Assembly (NCBI GenBank): GCA_036785705.1
Contig: JAWUZG010000157.1
Location: forward strand, 1,178,001 to 1,242,000
Source of the DNA: Acanthornis magna
Taxonomy: Eukaryota; Chordata; Aves; Passeriformes; Acanthizidae
Reading direction: 5' to 3'
DNA: 64,000 nucleotides
Made by a program: the position numbers and the translations under genes. The first letter of the stretch is position 1, and the number at the start of each line of letters is the position of its first letter. Below are positions 10,801 through 18,945 of this stretch, piece by piece. The notes beneath the pieces are model-generated. The model was not told where the DNA came from. It did no database searches and saw only the letters and a program-made list of their open reading frames with translations.

Positions 10801-11357
10801 GGAAATTGCATACTCCCTGGCACCCGGAGAGTTCGGGAAGAGTAGAACGCATGAATCAGACACTAAAAAGAATACTCACAAAATTAATGATAGAAACAAA
10901 GTGGTCCTGGGTTAAGTGCCTCCCACTTGCCCTATTAAGCGTTCGAACACAACCACGAACTGACATTCAAGTCTCAGCGTATGAAATGTTGTTTGGACTC
11001 CCTTATTTAGCTGGACAGCGAGAAATCGATGTAAAAGAGACTGGAAACATAGCAATAAGGGAGTATGTAAAGATCATTGCACACAACATCCAAGAGTTAA
11101 AGGAAAAGGGCCTGCTTGTGCAAACACCACCTCTTGATTTCAATTTACATAATATTCATCCAGGAGAGTGGGTGTTAATCAAATGCTGGAAAGAAAAATC
11201 TCTAACCCCCTCTTGGGAAGGCCCCTTCCAGGTTCTTTTAACAACAGAAGCAGCGATAAGAACAGCAGAAAAGGGATGGACACACATTCGGAGAGTAAAA
11301 GGTCCAGTGACTCCACCAGAGGATGAAAAAGAGCTCCGAGAAAAAGGAAGACCTTGA
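7731..11357 (+). CDS. pol: pro-pol polyprotein (protease, RT, RNase H, integrase), open
   Basis: Made by readthrough of the gag UGA, so there is no start codon of its own. Numbering from 7752 as codon 1: protease active site DTG at about 28-30; reverse transcriptase with LPQG at 285-288 and YVDD at 318-321; RNase H with its first catalytic Asp near 620 and a YTDS motif later; integrase with the HHCC zinc site (His872, His876, Cys906, Cys909), the D,D35E triad (Asp938, Asp996, Glu1032) and a GPF motif near the C-terminus. A charged spacer (about 780-820) sits between RNase H and integrase. All catalytic motifs are present and there is no internal stop. It would copy RNA to DNA and integrate it. 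Confidence 0.94.
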   Translation, partial: RCQGLYPVGTDKHQQEPLITLLVGPHHQPVTFLVDTGAERTCIAEVPKGLYVTKNNTIEISGAKGDTFTVPIIPNVEIKGNGRIHINDILFVPQAGINLLGRDLQIPLQIGVVPRKGKMVTKLFVLSVQDENQINPIVWAKPGNRGKIDMTPLTVNLLPGTNPIRVPQYPLTKEKRKKLKVTIEELLEDGILEPCKSPFNTPILGVSKPDGGCRLVHDLRKVNDRVETRYPLVPNPYTLLNQIPPSHAWFSVVDLKDAFWSCPLDPSCRNIFAFTWEDPDTGRKRQLRWTRLPQGYTESPTLFGQALEGLLTTFDPPEGIKITQYVDDLLVSGEQEETVKLATIKLLNFLGQKGLRVSKQKLQFVLQEVKYLGHLIGHGTKKLSAERVKAIIDLPPPKTKREIRQLLGLFGYCRLWIDKYSQSVQFLYEKLTEEEPVHWTKSDDQKLKDLKDKLMQAPVLSLPALDKPFDLFVNVDKGVAFGVLTQTWGGSRKPVAFISKILDPVSRGWPQCIQAIAASAVLVAEAQKLVFGGTLTVHTPHCVKAILTQRASEWLTDARIVQYESLLIESKHLHFATCTSQNPAQFLYGLPQDDLAHNCINVIDLQTKVREDLTDIAILEGKKIFVDGSSRVVRGNRCSGYAVVDGLEMKVIEKGKLPGHWSAQVCELYALERALHHLAGEIGTIYTDSKYAFGVVHTFGKIWMERGLLNSKGKDILHKEMIVKILESLKRPKAIAVVHVPGHQTGLSLEARGNTLADNTAREAAIEGLFTETVLKVTTRAAAKRQEPTDAEESNKTKETSEEDEVPKTLEANEEEIPSAPDQQGVSEKNLPRPIFNNKEKEQLAAIGGIEDQEGRWHLPDGRQILNKALTREILFAIHRNYHWGTKALVDHFSRVFCCLGVYEIANQITKNCLVCQKVNKKQMKNVPKGGMDIASRPFQSIQIDFTEMPLVQRWKYLLVIVDHLTHWVEAFPTTNATAHTVSKVLLEQIIPRYGVPLRIDSDRGTHFTSQITLNLINQLGSDWKLHTPWHPESSGRVERMNQTLKRILTKLMIETKWSWVKCLPLALLSVRTQPRTDIQVSAYEMLFGLPYLAGQREIDVKETGNIAIREYVKIIAHNIQELKEKGLLVQTPPLDFNLHNIHPGEWVLIKCWKEKSLTPSWEGPFQVLLTTEAAIRTAEKGWTHIRRVKGPVTPPEDEKELREKGRP

Positions 11358-11636
11358 ACCGCAACAGTATCCTTTAAAACTAAGATCTAGTCAAAGAAAT
11401 GTTACCAGTTACTGTAAATGTTATTGTTGTTGAAGTTAAAAGACTGTTCAAGTTTCAAATTATCATGTTCAACATTTGTTACATATATAAAACACTAACC
11501 TTGTTTCTCTCACCTCCCACTTTTTGTAGGAAGGAAAACCTGCCTGATAAGATCTGCCTCTTCTAAGACCAAAATAATTTGGCTACAAATTAACGGACAC
11601 ACGTTCCTCACAGGAACTGACCGAGGCCAAGTAAAA
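11358..11636 (+). other. pol-env intergenic segment
   Basis: About 280 bases without a gene. A pyrimidine-rich stretch ending CTTTTTGTAG at 11529 is a plausible splice acceptor for the env message. In many gammaretroviruses env overlaps pol; here it does not. Confidence 0.45.
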
Positions 11637-12501
11637 ATGAATCTCCTGCGGCCTGAGGGAGAGAACGCGCTTAGCACCAGTCCAGAGACTCCAGGAAAGG
11701 AATGCCAACCACCAGCACAAGCAGGAATAGAGCCCAAACCGAGAAAGGTCACCGTACTGCTCTTCCTGGCCGTGGCACTAGTCATCTCTGTGCCGAAGAT
11801 CCTGGAAGCCAAGGCGGACATAAGGTGCAACAAGTGCTATCACACCATTTACCAGACCGCAGGAAATTCGTTCAAAATAAAACACTTTTTCCGTGCACAT
11901 TCCTATGTAAGCCCAGGTTGCTACAATATTGTTAACTTAGGAAGGTGTACGGAAAAAGGACAGAAGTATTGGATTGGGCAAAACATTGGTACTCAAATTC
12001 AAAAGATAAAAGGAGAGTGCCCCTCCGATGCAAGAAACTGTAATCGAAGAAGACCAAAAACAACAGGAAGCTGGCTTATCAAAAGTAGACCAAAATTTAT
12101 TTATTGATTTGGTGGAGAGGATAAGTCAGCAACTTAATTTAACAAATTGTTGGGTGTGCGGAGGAACTTTAATGTCCGAGTACTGGCCTTGGCGAGGGGT
12201 CGGGATTGGACCCCTCGAAATCTTACAGCTGGGCAATCTTCTGCCAAACACCCGAACTGATAATGAAATTTGGCATTTAAGTAACACAGTCTTAGGGGAA
12301 GAGTGCATTCGGAGAAAAGCCCCAAGATTCTTCCAGAGGGTGGGAGAAACAACGTGTAAAAGATACCTGGTCACAGACGAGAAAAAGAGCTGGTGGCTGC
12401 CCACAACACCAAACGTATACTGGTCAAGTACACAACTACCTCATAAAAACTGTGTTTACAACAAAATCGAGAACCGTCTCGGGTCCTTGAGGTCACAGTA
12501 G
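11637..12501 (+). pseudogene. env: env remnant: partial surface subunit, frame break, no TM
   Basis: The first open frame (11637-12107) encodes a signal-peptide-like leader with a hydrophobic core (VTVLLFLAVALVISV) and a Cys-rich start of a surface subunit. A second frame (12028-12501) continues the surface-like sequence in a different phase. It contains a CWVC motif, the C-X2-C type used by gammaretroviral surface subunits for the disulfide to TM. The break lies in the 12028-12107 overlap. After 12501 only about 180 bases remain before the polypurine tract. No fusion peptide, C-X6-CC motif or membrane anchor is seen, so most of the 3' half of env is gone. Confidence 0.75.
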
Positions 12502-12684
12502 AAAAAAACTAAAAATAAACAAAAACATGCATACCGAATTCTTAAAAGTTTTCAAGAGCCACCAGCAATACAAGAAGAAATGACCACTTTTCTGTAGCCG
12601 AAAAGACTCTATTTTGTTCCTCCAGTGTTGCGCATGAGTGAAGTGGGTACACTGTGAGAGTAATGCGAAAAATCAAGGTTCCCT
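12502..12684 (+). other. Residual sequence between broken env and the polypurine tract
   Basis: About 180 A-rich bases with no frame of note. This is where the transmembrane subunit would lie in a complete relative. Confidence 0.5.
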
Positions 12685-12708
12685 AAGAAAAAAAGAAAAA
12701 GGGGGGAG
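12685..12708 (+). promoter_or_regulatory. Polypurine tract
   Basis: An uninterrupted A/G run ending GGGGGGAG, two bases before the 3' LTR. It is the plus-strand primer site of reverse transcription. Confidence 0.9.
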
Positions 12709-12710
12709 TT

Positions 12711-13725
12711 TGTTATAAATAAAAATAAAGTGATTTTTCGCATGTTGGAGTTAATAATTACTGTTGTATTGTTATACCTGTTGAATAAAGTTGAAAGTTT
12801 GGATTTTTGATAAAGTTCTAGATTGAAAAGTTAAAAAGAGACTGTTTTAAAGATGTTTTAAGAGTGTAATGTTTCTGGGTAAAAGCATTGGGATATTAAA
12901 GTTGTTTGGAGCAAAATAAAAGGGATTGAAGGTACTTTAGATGGAAAAGCAGTTGAACCCATGTAACCCTGAGTTCAGAAGTTATGTACTTTTTTAAAAA
13001 AAAACCCTTTATCTTTGTAATTTTATTTATGTAAAACTCAGTTTTTATGTTGTATTGTAAATCTGTAAGCCCATCACCCATCCCAATATTAAAGGCACCC
13101 TGCAGCACCCGAGCTAAAAATAGAAGGTTTGCACCTCTCCGCCCACCTCAAGTGGAATACTAATGAGGCCCTTTCCCGCCTTTGCAAATTACCCCTAGAC
13201 AACGATCCATCTATTGGTGGGGAAGGCCACCTCATTAATTAGTATTCCCAATCACCAGCGAGCGAGAGGGCGGAGAGGCTAATTCGGACCAGCCCATCAA
13301 AAACTTTATAAATTTGGCCCTCTTCAGGAGCAGGGGTCTTTTTTTCCAGGTGCCTTTACTTCCAACAGCTGCAGACTCTGGTCTGTGCAGGGTGCCTGGT
13401 GTCTCTGTCTCTCTGACTAGCAGGGAGACAGAGACTGGGTTGGGTGCTGGGCCTCTTGCCCATTTTTATGGGCTATACTTAAAATCTTTTTTTGGACTTA
13501 AGATTAGCTTAAGTTCGCCACCCGGCCTGAGGGATCTCCTTGTCCTTGACCACCAACCGGTGGCCAGGAGAGTCTTATTGCCGTCCTGGGACCTTCCTTT
13601 TTTTTGTGCTTTTTTTCTTTCTTTTTCCTTTCATTTCTCCCTCGGGAGATCCTGGACCTCGTGGGTCCAGCAATAAACACCTTTTGCTCTAACCCACGAG
13701 TATGAAATTGTCTTTTTTTATGACA
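12711..13725 (+). repeat. 3' LTR
   Basis: Same length (1015 bp) and sequence as the 5' LTR apart from 13441 (T for C). Its AATAAA at 13672-13677 could end host transcripts, because the provirus is in sense in the intron. Confidence 0.93.
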
Positions 13726-13730
13726 GTAAA
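13726..13730. repeat. Target-site duplication, right copy (GTAAA)
   Basis: Exact match to 3554-3558. Confidence 0.85.
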
Positions 13731-14152
13731 GAGCTGGCCTGTAATGGAAGAGAGTCTGTACTGTGGGCTGGGAAGATAGAGGAGAAGGGGAAAAACACAA
13801 ACCAGACTTAATTTCATGTGTAATTTTATGATAGGGTATGTTTTCTCTAAGAGCTAAACAATTCTGCTTAAGGTAAAAATACTGATTTTTGTTTAACACA
13901 AATCATTTTTATTCTGAGAAATAGCCAGGGACAATTTCACATTTCTGAAAATCCGTTGACCAGCGTTCTAACAGAGTGCTGTTGGGAACTTCAAACTTCA
14001 TACCAACTCTGTACCATTTCCAGAATAACTACTTTTGCAAGTTCAGCTGAAGGAGCAAGGAGAAAATAAAGAGAGCTGCTGCTTGTTTCAGCTGCAGTCC
14101 CATCCAGCGGTTGCTTGTAGCTAATGTCAGCTTCATCTTTTCTGACCCCCAG
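13731..14152. other. Intron 4, part downstream of the provirus
   Basis: Intronic DNA ending in a pyrimidine-rich tract and AG at 14151-14152. No other feature seen. Confidence 0.65.
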
Positions 14153-14308
14153 ATTAGGTCCAATCGTGATCAAAGCCGTTCGCTGCGGTACAGTGTGACT
14201 GGCCCAGGGGCTGACCAGCCTCCAACAGGCATCTTCATCATCGACCCCATCTCAGGACAGCTGTCTGTGACAAAGGCTTTAGACCGGGAGCAGATTGCTT
14301 CTTTTCTT
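14153..14308 (+). pseudogene. CDH2: CDH2-like exon 5 (EC1); donor lost
   Basis: Encodes most of EC1, including [17 protein letters not shown] and DREQIASF. It starts in phase 0. Alignment with CDH2 and the start of exon 6 put the exon end at 14308, where the next bases are TTAAGAG instead of GTAAGAG. The first intronic base is therefore G to T and the splice site is lost. The next GT (14315) has a poor context; using it would add two residues and keep frame. Confidence 0.85.
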
Positions 14309-15653
14309 TTAAGAGTTTAATTTACCATAAATCAGATTATCAAATTGAAGATGAACATCTGCTTCAAACATGACTTGAGCAGCCAGCGTTTAGTTTTGTA
14401 TGAGATATGATTTGAAGAGTTTGTAGCAGATTTGTATTTATTGTACTTAATAAGGCTAACTCTTACTATATTTAAACAGCTGAAGTACATTAACATACGT
14501 AAACAGTGATTAAATGTATTTAGATAATGTAATTTTAAAAGATTGAAATAGGGATACTGTGGCTTATATTTCAAGTACAGGCCATTGATCACAATCTGCA
14601 CTGAATTGTATACTTTTCAAAAGTCTATTTTTAATTCAGCAACTTAAATGAGGTTGTGAGTGCTATTAGAATTGCAGCAGCTGTGATTTGAGAAATGGAT
14701 GGGAAGAATAACGTACCAATTTTTATTTTAGGGGCAAATCTAAGCATTTTAATAGAATTGTAAATGCGGTCTGTCAGCTTATGAAAATGATATTCTTTGC
14801 TCTAAAGAAATGGACAAAGTAGACCCTACAGATTCCAGTATTAGTGGAAAAGGAGAGTTTCAATGAAGAGGGGAGGGCAGGCTGTGACCTAAAGTTGTCT
14901 GTGCTTTTGGGAGGCCATGCTGAAATCATGACAAAAGTCACCCAGCTCCTAGAGAGAATTTTCCAGCATGTTGTGGATTAAAACACTCCCTGCCTTGTGG
15001 TCCAGGGAGCCCTTTGAGTGCTGGTCCCAAACAGGACGCAGCGGGAGGCATGAGCGAAAGGCTCTCTCAAACAACAACTCCAGCATCTGTAAGATTTTAA
15101 CTGAGCAATTTTGGCAATTCAAAACTTTACTGACTTAGGAATTTACATGGATATGAATCATTTCCAGAGTGGTGAGTTAATAATGCCATCTTGCTACTTT
15201 CTAGTAGTTTTGTAGCCATAAGATATTTGGGTGTATATATATAAAGTGGGCATCAGCAGGACTGCTGTAGCAGAAAGTTGCTGTTTTCCCTAGCAATGGC
15301 CGTGCTCTGGTCTAAACACATAGATTTACATTTAAATCTGCATATTTTTAGAAAACGTTTTCTAATAGCCAGTATTAAAACTAGAATTCTATATGACAGC
15401 AGGCACTAGTAGTAATCAAAATTACATGATCTAATATAATTTTCATCAAATGAAAGAAGGAAGTCTGTAGCTTAGAATAGTTTGGAAGTCTGAACAACAG
15501 TTCCATTAACAACTTGAAAACTTAAAAGGTCGATATGAGGGAGCATACACAATACACTGAGCTAAAAATGCCTGGCCTGAAACTTCCTGTCACTATTATT
15601 ATATCTACACCTATACGTTGTGCAAATTCTAATACTTTTAATGATTTTTGCAG
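14309..15653. other. Intron 5
   Basis: No gene or known repeat recognised. It ends with TTTTTGCAG before exon 6. Confidence 0.65.
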
Positions 15654-15798
15654 CTGAGAGCACACACAGTGGATGTAAATGGAAACCAGGTGGAAAATTC
15701 TACTACCATTGTTATTAATGTCATTGACATGAATGACAATAGACCTGAATTCTTACACCAGGTTTGGAATGGGACAGTCCCTAAGGGATCAGAGCCAG
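15654..15798 (+). pseudogene. CDH2: CDH2-like exon 6 (end of EC1, EC1-EC2 linker)
   Basis: Acceptor TTTTTGCAG, donor GTAATA. The calcium linker DMNDNRPEF and the following HQVWNGTVP are kept. The adhesion-recognition tripeptide HAV of CDH2 reads HTV here ([15 protein letters not shown]). Forty-eight codons plus one base. Confidence 0.9.
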
Positions 15799-16831
15799 GT
15801 AATACATGGGAGGCAGAGGTATTATCTTGAAGTGTCATATTTACAGTATCATTTTGAAGGTGATTAAGGGGGTGGCTTCAGACTTTGTAAAACTTTGAAA
15901 GGTGTCTTTAGTGTTTTGAGCAAAATCTCAGATCTTCTTGTTTCACCCTATTTTCAAAGCACTTTTTAGCATACTAGGATTCATTTCCAAAAGACAAAAT
16001 TGCTATGTACATGAACGAAAACGAGGGAAAGCTTTAAGAATATGACATCTGGTTCATGTTTTTGAAAATCCTAATTATAACATCACAGTTCTTATATTTA
16101 TTTTTATGATAGACATTGATGTTCATTTAGTTGACAAGTCAGGGTATAAGAGACTTCCAAAATGTCACTAGATCCAGTTCTGGTTTTGATTCCCAGAGGC
16201 TTTGCAAATACTGGGATTTGAAATCAGTATCATTTGAATTCTCAAGAAAACCTAAGTGTTGTTCAGATCTCGTTAAAATTCTAATCAGCTCAGACTAAAG
16301 TTTGCAGTATGGCTGACACCACTTTCTTAATTTGTCAGAAGTGCAAAATGAAAGGTTAGCACCAGAAATGTGTTTTCTAACTTTGCAGCATTTGCTTGGC
16401 ATTTGAGATGTATCTCAAAGACTTCAGAAAGAATATTATTTATATTGATTTTAAGTCACTATCAGTACGTCCACCAATTTTGAACAATAAGTATATTTCC
16501 TTTGGCCCAATTAATAACGTAAGCATGTAAAAATCAGATGTTCTCGTTACAGAAATGTTATTTGTGGCAGAATTGTAGGATTTCAGTGTTTATGTAGCTT
16601 CTTCAGTTATAAGCAAGTCCAGTATTTTATAAACAGAGCATTTTTATCTCCTCTTATGTATTTTAATTACTCTGTTGGTGAGTCTTGAGTTTAGCTGGTT
16701 TGTTTTAAGGAAAGAAGGAATGTGCAGATTTTACCAAAAGAAATACATACTTTGACCACTGCTGTAAAGTGGTCTTGTATAATCTGAGTGTTAACTGTTC
16801 ATATAACATCAATTATTTATCCTGCTGCTAG
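15799..16831. other. Intron 6
   Basis: A/T-rich with no recognised feature; acceptor AG at 16830-16831. Confidence 0.65.
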
Positions 16832-17004
16832 GAACCTACATGATGACTGTTACTGCCATCGATGCCGATGATCCCAACACACAGAATGGGATGCTGAGAT
16901 ACAGAATTTTGTCCCAGGCCCCGAGCAGCCCCTCTCCAAACATGTTTACAATCAACTATGAAAATGGTGACATTATCACTGTAGCAGCTGGGCTTGACAG
17001 AGAG
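16832..17004 (+). pseudogene. CDH2: CDH2-like exon 7 (EC2)
   Basis: Encodes [15 protein letters not shown] through DRE of EC2. The DAD and DRE calcium-binding motifs are intact. Acceptor CTGCTAG, donor GTATGG. No lesion seen. Confidence 0.9.
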
Positions 17005-17103
17005 GTATGGCAGGTCTTAATCCTGTGGGCTGGGTTGTATTTAATGTTGTGGAGATGCACAGCTCGGGGGTGTGGGTGGCTGAGAGACTGGACGTGAGCT
17101 GAC

Positions 17104-17109
17104 AGTGTG
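17104..17109. repeat. Target-site duplication AGTGTG, left
   Basis: Matches 17723-17728 exactly; 6 bp is typical of ERVK-type insertions. Confidence 0.7.
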
Positions 17110-17722
17110 TGTTGGGGAAGAAGAAATAGGAAAGTCTTATGGAAATTATTGCCTGGCAAAAGATGCTGAGAATATTGAAACCTTAGGAGAGATTGAAATG
17201 AAGACAAGTTTTGAAATACCAATCAGTGAATAGCTGGAGGGAAGGCTTATCAACCTGTTGTTCTCACAACAGCCACTCTAGGGTGGATCCAAAATCCAGC
17301 TGATCTTAATCAACCCAACAAGAGGTTGAAGAACCAGTTTTTCAGGATTTAAATATGTAACAGCATATGGTAATACAAGGACTCTCATAGGCTATATGTA
17401 AATGATGTAGAATTTGTATCTTGTCCTAGATTGGTTAGTAGAAATTAGAATATTCATCATAGAACCTGATTTACGAGTTTGCAAGGGACAGATTGGCCCC
17501 TTCTGCCTCCCTTCTGCCCCTTCGGAACTTCCTCTCTCTCTCTCTCCCACCTCCCTTACCTGCCTTGGGGCTGCGCCCTGCAGCTCCCTGGCAGGCCTCC
17601 CTTCCCACACTCTCTTTCGCAATAAACCTGCACGCTTGGAGACTGTCTCCTGAGAGCTCTCTCAAAGCCATCCGTTCACCACAGAGGTATCCACGGCAGC
17701 CCCCCGCGATTTCTTTTCTACA
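17110..17722 (+). mobile_element. Solo LTR, ERVK type (copy 1)
   Basis: Starts TGTTGGGG, ends TCTACA, with AATAAA near 17621-17626 and exact 6-bp flanking duplications. No internal retroviral genes. It shares start, end and internal blocks with the copy at 17938-18574, so both belong to one avian LTR family. Confidence 0.78.
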
Positions 17723-17728
17723 AGTGTG
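17723..17728. repeat. Target-site duplication AGTGTG, right
   Basis: Partner of 17104-17109. Confidence 0.7.
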
Positions 17729-17744
17729 CACTTGCAGGCAGTCA

Positions 17745-18945
17745 TAGCCAGGGCTGCATCAAAAGCAGCGTGGCCACCAGGTCGAGGGAGGTGATTCTCC
17801 TCCGCTATTCTGCTCCTGTGACACCCCACCTGGAGTGCTGCATCCAGATCTGGGCTTCTCAGCACAGGAAAGACATGGACCTGCTGGAGCAAGTCCAGAG
17901 GAGGGATTTGAAGATCATCAGAAGGCTGGAGCACCTCTGTTGGGGAGGAAGAAAAAGGAAAATATTATAGAAATTATTACCTAGCAAAAGATGCTGAGAG
18001 TATAGAAACTATAAGCTAGATTGAAATGAAGACAAGCTTTGAGATACCAAACCCCATTTACTGAATAACAAGAAAACAATGGTATGGCCACTGAAGGCTC
18101 ACCACCCTCTCTGATAGAACAATACCCCTTGGTGATTAGACAATAGCCCCTGCCTGCCTGCAGGTCCAAAGGGCAGAGCAGAGCCTACCAACTTAGCATA
18201 AGGTCCAAAAAAGCAGTTTTTAGGGTTTAAAATATTACGCCATATGGTAATACAAGGATGCTCATAGGCTGTATGTAAATGCTATAGAATTTATATCTTG
18301 TCTTAGATTGGTTAGTGAAAATTAGAATATTCAGCACTGAACATGATTTATTGTATTGTAAGCAGTGACGACGGTACCGTTACACCCTTAACCCATACTA
18401 TTCTATTTTGTATTCCGCATTCCCGATTGCTGTACCTCTCTCTCTCTCGCCTCTCTGACCTGCTCTGGGCCAAGCCTGGTGCTTCATAGCAGGTCTCTTA
18501 CCCCCACACTCTTTATTACAATAAACCGCATGCTCTTCCGACTGAGGTCCACGTCAGACGTTCAGATTTCTACATACCTCTCCTGTGAAGACAGGCTGAG
18601 AGGGCTGGGACTGTTCAGCCTGGAGTAGAGAAGGCCCTGGGGAGCTGCCTTCCGGTGTCTAAATGAGAACTCCAGGAGAGCCTGGAGAGGGGTATTGAAT
18701 AGGGCAAGGAGAAATTACTATAAACTGAAAGCAGGTGGATTTCGAGCAGATAAAGAAATTCTTTACTGTGAGGGTGGTAAGACACTGGAACAGGTTGCGC
18801 AGAGAAGTTCTGGGTGCCCCATCCCTGGAGGAGTTCAAGAGCAGGTTGGATGGGGCTCTGAGCAACCCGCTGGAGTTGGAGGTGTCCCTACCCAGGGCAG
18901 GGAGTCTGGTACTAGATGATCATTATGGTCACGTCTAGTCCAAAC
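17745..18945 (+). mobile_element. CR1 LINE 3' fragment, split by an LTR
   Basis: Two pieces, 17745-17937 and 18575-18945, read continuously as the end of the CR1 second reading frame and 3' region (for example CACCTGGAGTGCTGCATCCA and GAAGACAGGCTGAGAGGGCT). The solo LTR at 17938-18574 interrupts them. CR1 is the dominant LINE of birds. The 3' end is degraded after CTAGATGATCATTATGGTC. Confidence 0.8.
17938..18574 (+). mobile_element. Solo LTR, ERVK type (copy 2), nested in CR1
   Basis: Starts TGTTGGGG, ends TCTACA, AATAAA at 18520-18525. Flanks are CACCTC (17932-17937) and TACCTC (18575-18580), a 6-bp duplication with one change. It is 637 bp and clearly diverged from copy 1. Confidence 0.78.

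Larger units (their letters stand above)
3559..13725 (+). mobile_element. Gammaretrovirus-like endogenous provirus (class I ERV)
   Basis: A 10,167-bp provirus in the sense direction of the host intron. Order: 5' LTR, tRNA-Pro primer site, a 1.5-kb leader with tandem repeats, gag, UGA, pro-pol in the same frame, broken env, polypurine tract, 3' LTR. The two 1015-bp LTRs differ at one site that I can see (4289 C, 13441 T), so insertion is recent. The single zinc knuckle, the in-frame gag stop pol layout, the Pro primer site and the GPF end of integrase point to gamma-like viruses. The 5-bp target duplication is longer than the 4 bp of murine leukaemia virus. Without a transmembrane subunit this copy could not make a normal enveloped particle unaided. 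Confidence 0.95.
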
